64,000 bases of DNA, taken from the NCBI GenBank assembly GCA_020634135.1, contig JACKCG010000001.1:682001-746000 (forward strand), in the 5' to 3' direction. The notes under the pieces are model-generated. The model saw only the letters and a program-made list of their open reading frames with translations, had not been told where the DNA came from and made no database searches. Made by a program: the position numbers and the translations under genes. Positions 61,917 through 64,000 of the stretch are shown here, in pieces. Positions within the stretch are counted from its first letter, which is position 1; the number at the start of each line of letters is the position of its first letter. The stretch is from Anaerolineaceae bacterium (GTDB taxonomy: Bacteria; Chloroflexota; Anaerolineae; Aggregatilineales; Phototrophicaceae).

Positions 61917-63845
61917 ATGATGCATGATGAAAACCCTATGATTTACCAGGTCACAGCCACCCAGAGCGATGGCAAAACGCTGCGCATCAAGCTCAGTAAC
62001 AGGCCATTGCTGATAGGGAGCAGCAACACCGCTCATCTTGTTCTGAACGGCTTCGATATTCTGCCTATTCATGCCCGCTTGCTGCTTTCCACTTCCGGGC
62101 AGGTTTTGCTGACGAATCTGGGAGATGAAGACTCGATACGGTTGCAGGCTGAGCCTGTTGAATCATTTACACCGATCAACTGGAAGCCGGGTGCAAGGGT
62201 CACCATCGGCAGTTACACGCTCGAACTTGACACACTGGAAATTACCGGGACATCTGTCCAGCGAGAACACGTTCACCCGGCGGCGGTTACACAGGACAAT
62301 GAGCAAATTGTCCCGCCGAGCGAAGTGCTGATCTACTGGGGAGAAGATGAGCAAGAAGCTGCGCCAGGAACCTGGCAGCTATCCAATGAAGATGAAGTAG
62401 AACCGCCTGCCCCACCTGAAGTAGTGACTGAACTCCCTGAAGTAACATCGTTTCCACCGCCGGAGGATATGTTATTACCGGAAATGGCAGAGGAAACCGG
62501 CGCAACCACAGATGAAGAATCCGCCGCAGAGCAACCGCCACAGCCCCCGGATTGGGAAAGCACGGAAGTCATGCCCGCGCTGCCACACGAAATGGTGGCG
62601 GCAGATTCACACAGTCAGGAGACACGACAACATGTCCCCGCTGGAGATGGCACGCTGCCTAAAGACTGGCAAACTGGTGGTCAGCTAAGCGCCCAGATCA
62701 GCATCAACCCAGTCTACATGGCTGCCGGGGAACGGGTTCGCGTACCGGTATCAATTCGCAATCGTGGGGATCAGACGGCACAGGTGCGATTGATTGTCGC
62801 TGGTATCTCACGCCAATGGGTGGAGGTGAAGGAAGTCATTGAACTCGGCCCTGGCGAAATGAAATCTACAGAGCTGGTACTTCATATCCCTCAGGATGTG
62901 AGCGCCGTGTCATTCGATTGCGGGCTGCGAGTCTATGACCGATTAAACACCGATGACTACACTCTGCTGCTTCCGTTTCAGATTATCCTGAAACCGCAGC
63001 CCATCCTGACTGGCTGGCTAAACCCGTCTGAAGCACGCTTTCCAGAAAACACAATACTAGGCCTGCAAAATCATACACTGGCTGATATGGACATATTTAT
63101 TGCCGGACATGCGCCCGATGACAGGGTATTCGTTGTACCGGGCCATCCGCTGGTACAGATACCCCCCGGCCAGGTCGTGCAAATTCCCATCCAAATTCGC
63201 GTTGAACAACGCTCGTGGCTGCGTCAACGCCGTGCCAGATTCTCGCTTTCTGCTGCGCACAGCAGCCGTGCGCCCCTTGATTTTCCCGGCGTGGTGCTGA
63301 TCCCGTCGCGTCTGCCACTAAACTACATCTTACTCGCTGCCGCGTTCGTAACAATCCTGGCTATCGTCTTCCTGCTGCTCACTCGACCAGCGCAAGATAC
63401 AATCAGCATCCAACAATCGCCAACAGCGACGCCGACTCTGACAGACGTTGTGCTATCATCCCAACCGGCAGCTCTGCCTTCACCAGGGCGTAGCCCGGTT
63501 GCCACTAGCATACCTACTCAAAAACCTTCATCCACTCCAACCCTTTCGCCCACGATTCCAACCGCCACACTGGTATTGGAAGCTACCGGCATTCTGCCAA
63601 CACCTACGCCGGCCTATTCAGTTACGGCTCCCGTACCTACTGTAACCGCAAACGACCCACGTCCGTTAGGCTGCGTTGCGCCGATTCCGGAAGGATGGCA
63701 ACCTTATACAGTGCAGCCAGGAGATCGTGTATTTCGCCTGGCAATGGACTATGGCACCACAGTCACGGAAATCACTGTCGTGAACTGCCTGCCCAATCCT
63801 CGCTTACTACAAGTTGGGCAAATTCTGTTGCTGCCCGGCAACTAG
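61917..63845 (+). CDS. Degenerate FHA - TM - LysM protein
   Basis: 642 residues from the ATG at 61917, 8 nt after GGCGGA and 5 nt after the kinase stop; the ATG at 61896 overlapping the kinase gene is possible. Residues 10-100 have an FHA fold (LLIGSSNTAHLVL ... IHARLLL) but lack the SxxH Ser and the NG pair, so phospho-Thr binding is doubtful. A long acidic, Pro-rich segment, a NEW3-like beta domain (about 260-470) and a membrane helix (about 478-498) follow. Outside: a Thr/Pro spacer with GILPTPT and a C-terminal LysM with the Cys pair (LGCVAPIPEGW ... VVNC). It would sit in the same complex as the kinase; inference. Confidence 0.83.
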   Translation: MMHDENPMIYQVTATQSDGKTLRIKLSNRPLLIGSSNTAHLVLNGFDILPIHARLLLSTSGQVLLTNLGDEDSIRLQAEPVESFTPINWKPGARVTIGSYTLELDTLEITGTSVQREHVHPAAVTQDNEQIVPPSEVLIYWGEDEQEAAPGTWQLSNEDEVEPPAPPEVVTELPEVTSFPPPEDMLLPEMAEETGATTDEESAAEQPPQPPDWESTEVMPALPHEMVAADSHSQETRQHVPAGDGTLPKDWQTGGQLSAQISINPVYMAAGERVRVPVSIRNRGDQTAQVRLIVAGISRQWVEVKEVIELGPGEMKSTELVLHIPQDVSAVSFDCGLRVYDRLNTDDYTLLLPFQIILKPQPILTGWLNPSEARFPENTILGLQNHTLADMDIFIAGHAPDDRVFVVPGHPLVQIPPGQVVQIPIQIRVEQRSWLRQRRARFSLSAAHSSRAPLDFPGVVLIPSRLPLNYILLAAAFVTILAIVFLLLTRPAQDTISIQQSPTATPTLTDVVLSSQPAALPSPGRSPVATSIPTQKPSSTPTLSPTIPTATLVLEATGILPTPTPAYSVTAPVPTVTANDPRPLGCVAPIPEGWQPYTVQPGDRVFRLAMDYGTTVTEITVVNCLPNPRLLQVGQILLLPGN

Positions 63846-63864
63846 CCGACAATATGATGCCGGG

Positions 63865-64000
63865 CTAATTGGACTCAAGGTGTTCGATTGGAAGATGGAG
63901 CACCTGAATCACATCATCCAGCCATTCGAGCACTTTGTTACACGCGCTTTCCACACCCATCGGGCGATAATACAGCATCATCCCCCGATAGTCTTGTTTG
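63865..64000 (-). CDS. C-terminal fragment of an unknown protein, cut by window edge
   Basis: Open minus-strand frame from the window edge to a TAG at 63865-63867, 44 codons. The visible end contains YRGMMLYYRPMG and ESACNKVLEWLDDVIQVLHLP. It looks helical and amphipathic. No family can be named from so little; codon use is like that of the neighbours. Confidence 0.5.
   Translation of the reverse strand, partial: KQDYRGMMLYYRPMGVESACNKVLEWLDDVIQVLHLPIEHLESN

Overview
The window reads as a continuous chromosomal stretch of a bacterium of about 53 percent GC by eye. It is most probably a member of the Chloroflexota (Anaerolineae-like). That placement is inferred from gene style and is not proven. 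The pointers are secreted LysM proteins with long Thr/Pro-rich linkers, a complete MoxR-DUF58-Bat operon, an Ser/Thr kinase with FHA domains, flavin-dependent ThyX, a fused NuoCD, and several small membrane proteins with no recognisable family. No rRNA, tRNA, CRISPR array, insertion sequence or prophage gene was seen. The content is mostly housekeeping plus envelope and signalling genes.

Layout. 1-3309 (minus): a coupled operon of a LysM/jelly-roll protein, a DUF192 protein and a LysM-M23 peptidase cut by the window edge. 3548-7128: a thioredoxin-like TlpA protein, a single-domain response regulator, a DUF503 protein and succinyl-CoA ligase sucCD. 7156-14744 (minus): MoxR, DUF58, a DUF4381-like protein and BatA-B-C-D-E, almost all joined by stop/start overlaps. 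14905-18306: ftsH, then two small membrane proteins and a Nudix hydrolase. 18493-21561: a ParB-fold protein resembling free-serine kinases, an ACT-domain protein, an unknown protein coupled to a JAMM metalloprotease, and a prepilin peptidase. 21589-26953: mnmA with cysteine desulfurase, then eno and pyk. 27012-34479: a zinc-ribbon membrane protein, radC, an unknown anchored protein, yebC-ruvC-ruvA, a PqqD-like protein, thyX, a lipoprotein, a membrane protein and a truncated haemoglobin. 34624-42307: a double-domain PstS-like protein, a DnaQ-DinG helicase, a Cys-rich protein, a HAD-DinB fusion and a histidine kinase.

42500-48188: iscX-nuoB-nuoCD-nuoI behind a near-perfect sigma-70 type promoter, followed by a DinB protein and Mrp. 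Only four complex I modules (B, C, D, I) are here. NuoB and NuoI carry almost the same C-terminal tail peptide, which is unusual. 48318-51782: a small membrane protein, a STAS/RsbW pair, a class-A-type serine hydrolase and a Nudix protein.

52079-63845 is the most unusual region: five co-directional genes. They encode a seven-helix histidine-kinase-like protein whose phospho-acceptor His is Gln, a membrane LysM protein, an FHA-TM-LysM-TSP3-Ig-repeat protein, an Ser/Thr kinase with FHA and a C-terminal TM, and a degenerate-FHA-TM-LysM protein. The three LysM domains share an extra Cys pair and a GILPT linker motif not found in the LysM domains at the other end of the window. I read this as a candidate envelope-sensing phospho-signalling module. 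That role is inference.
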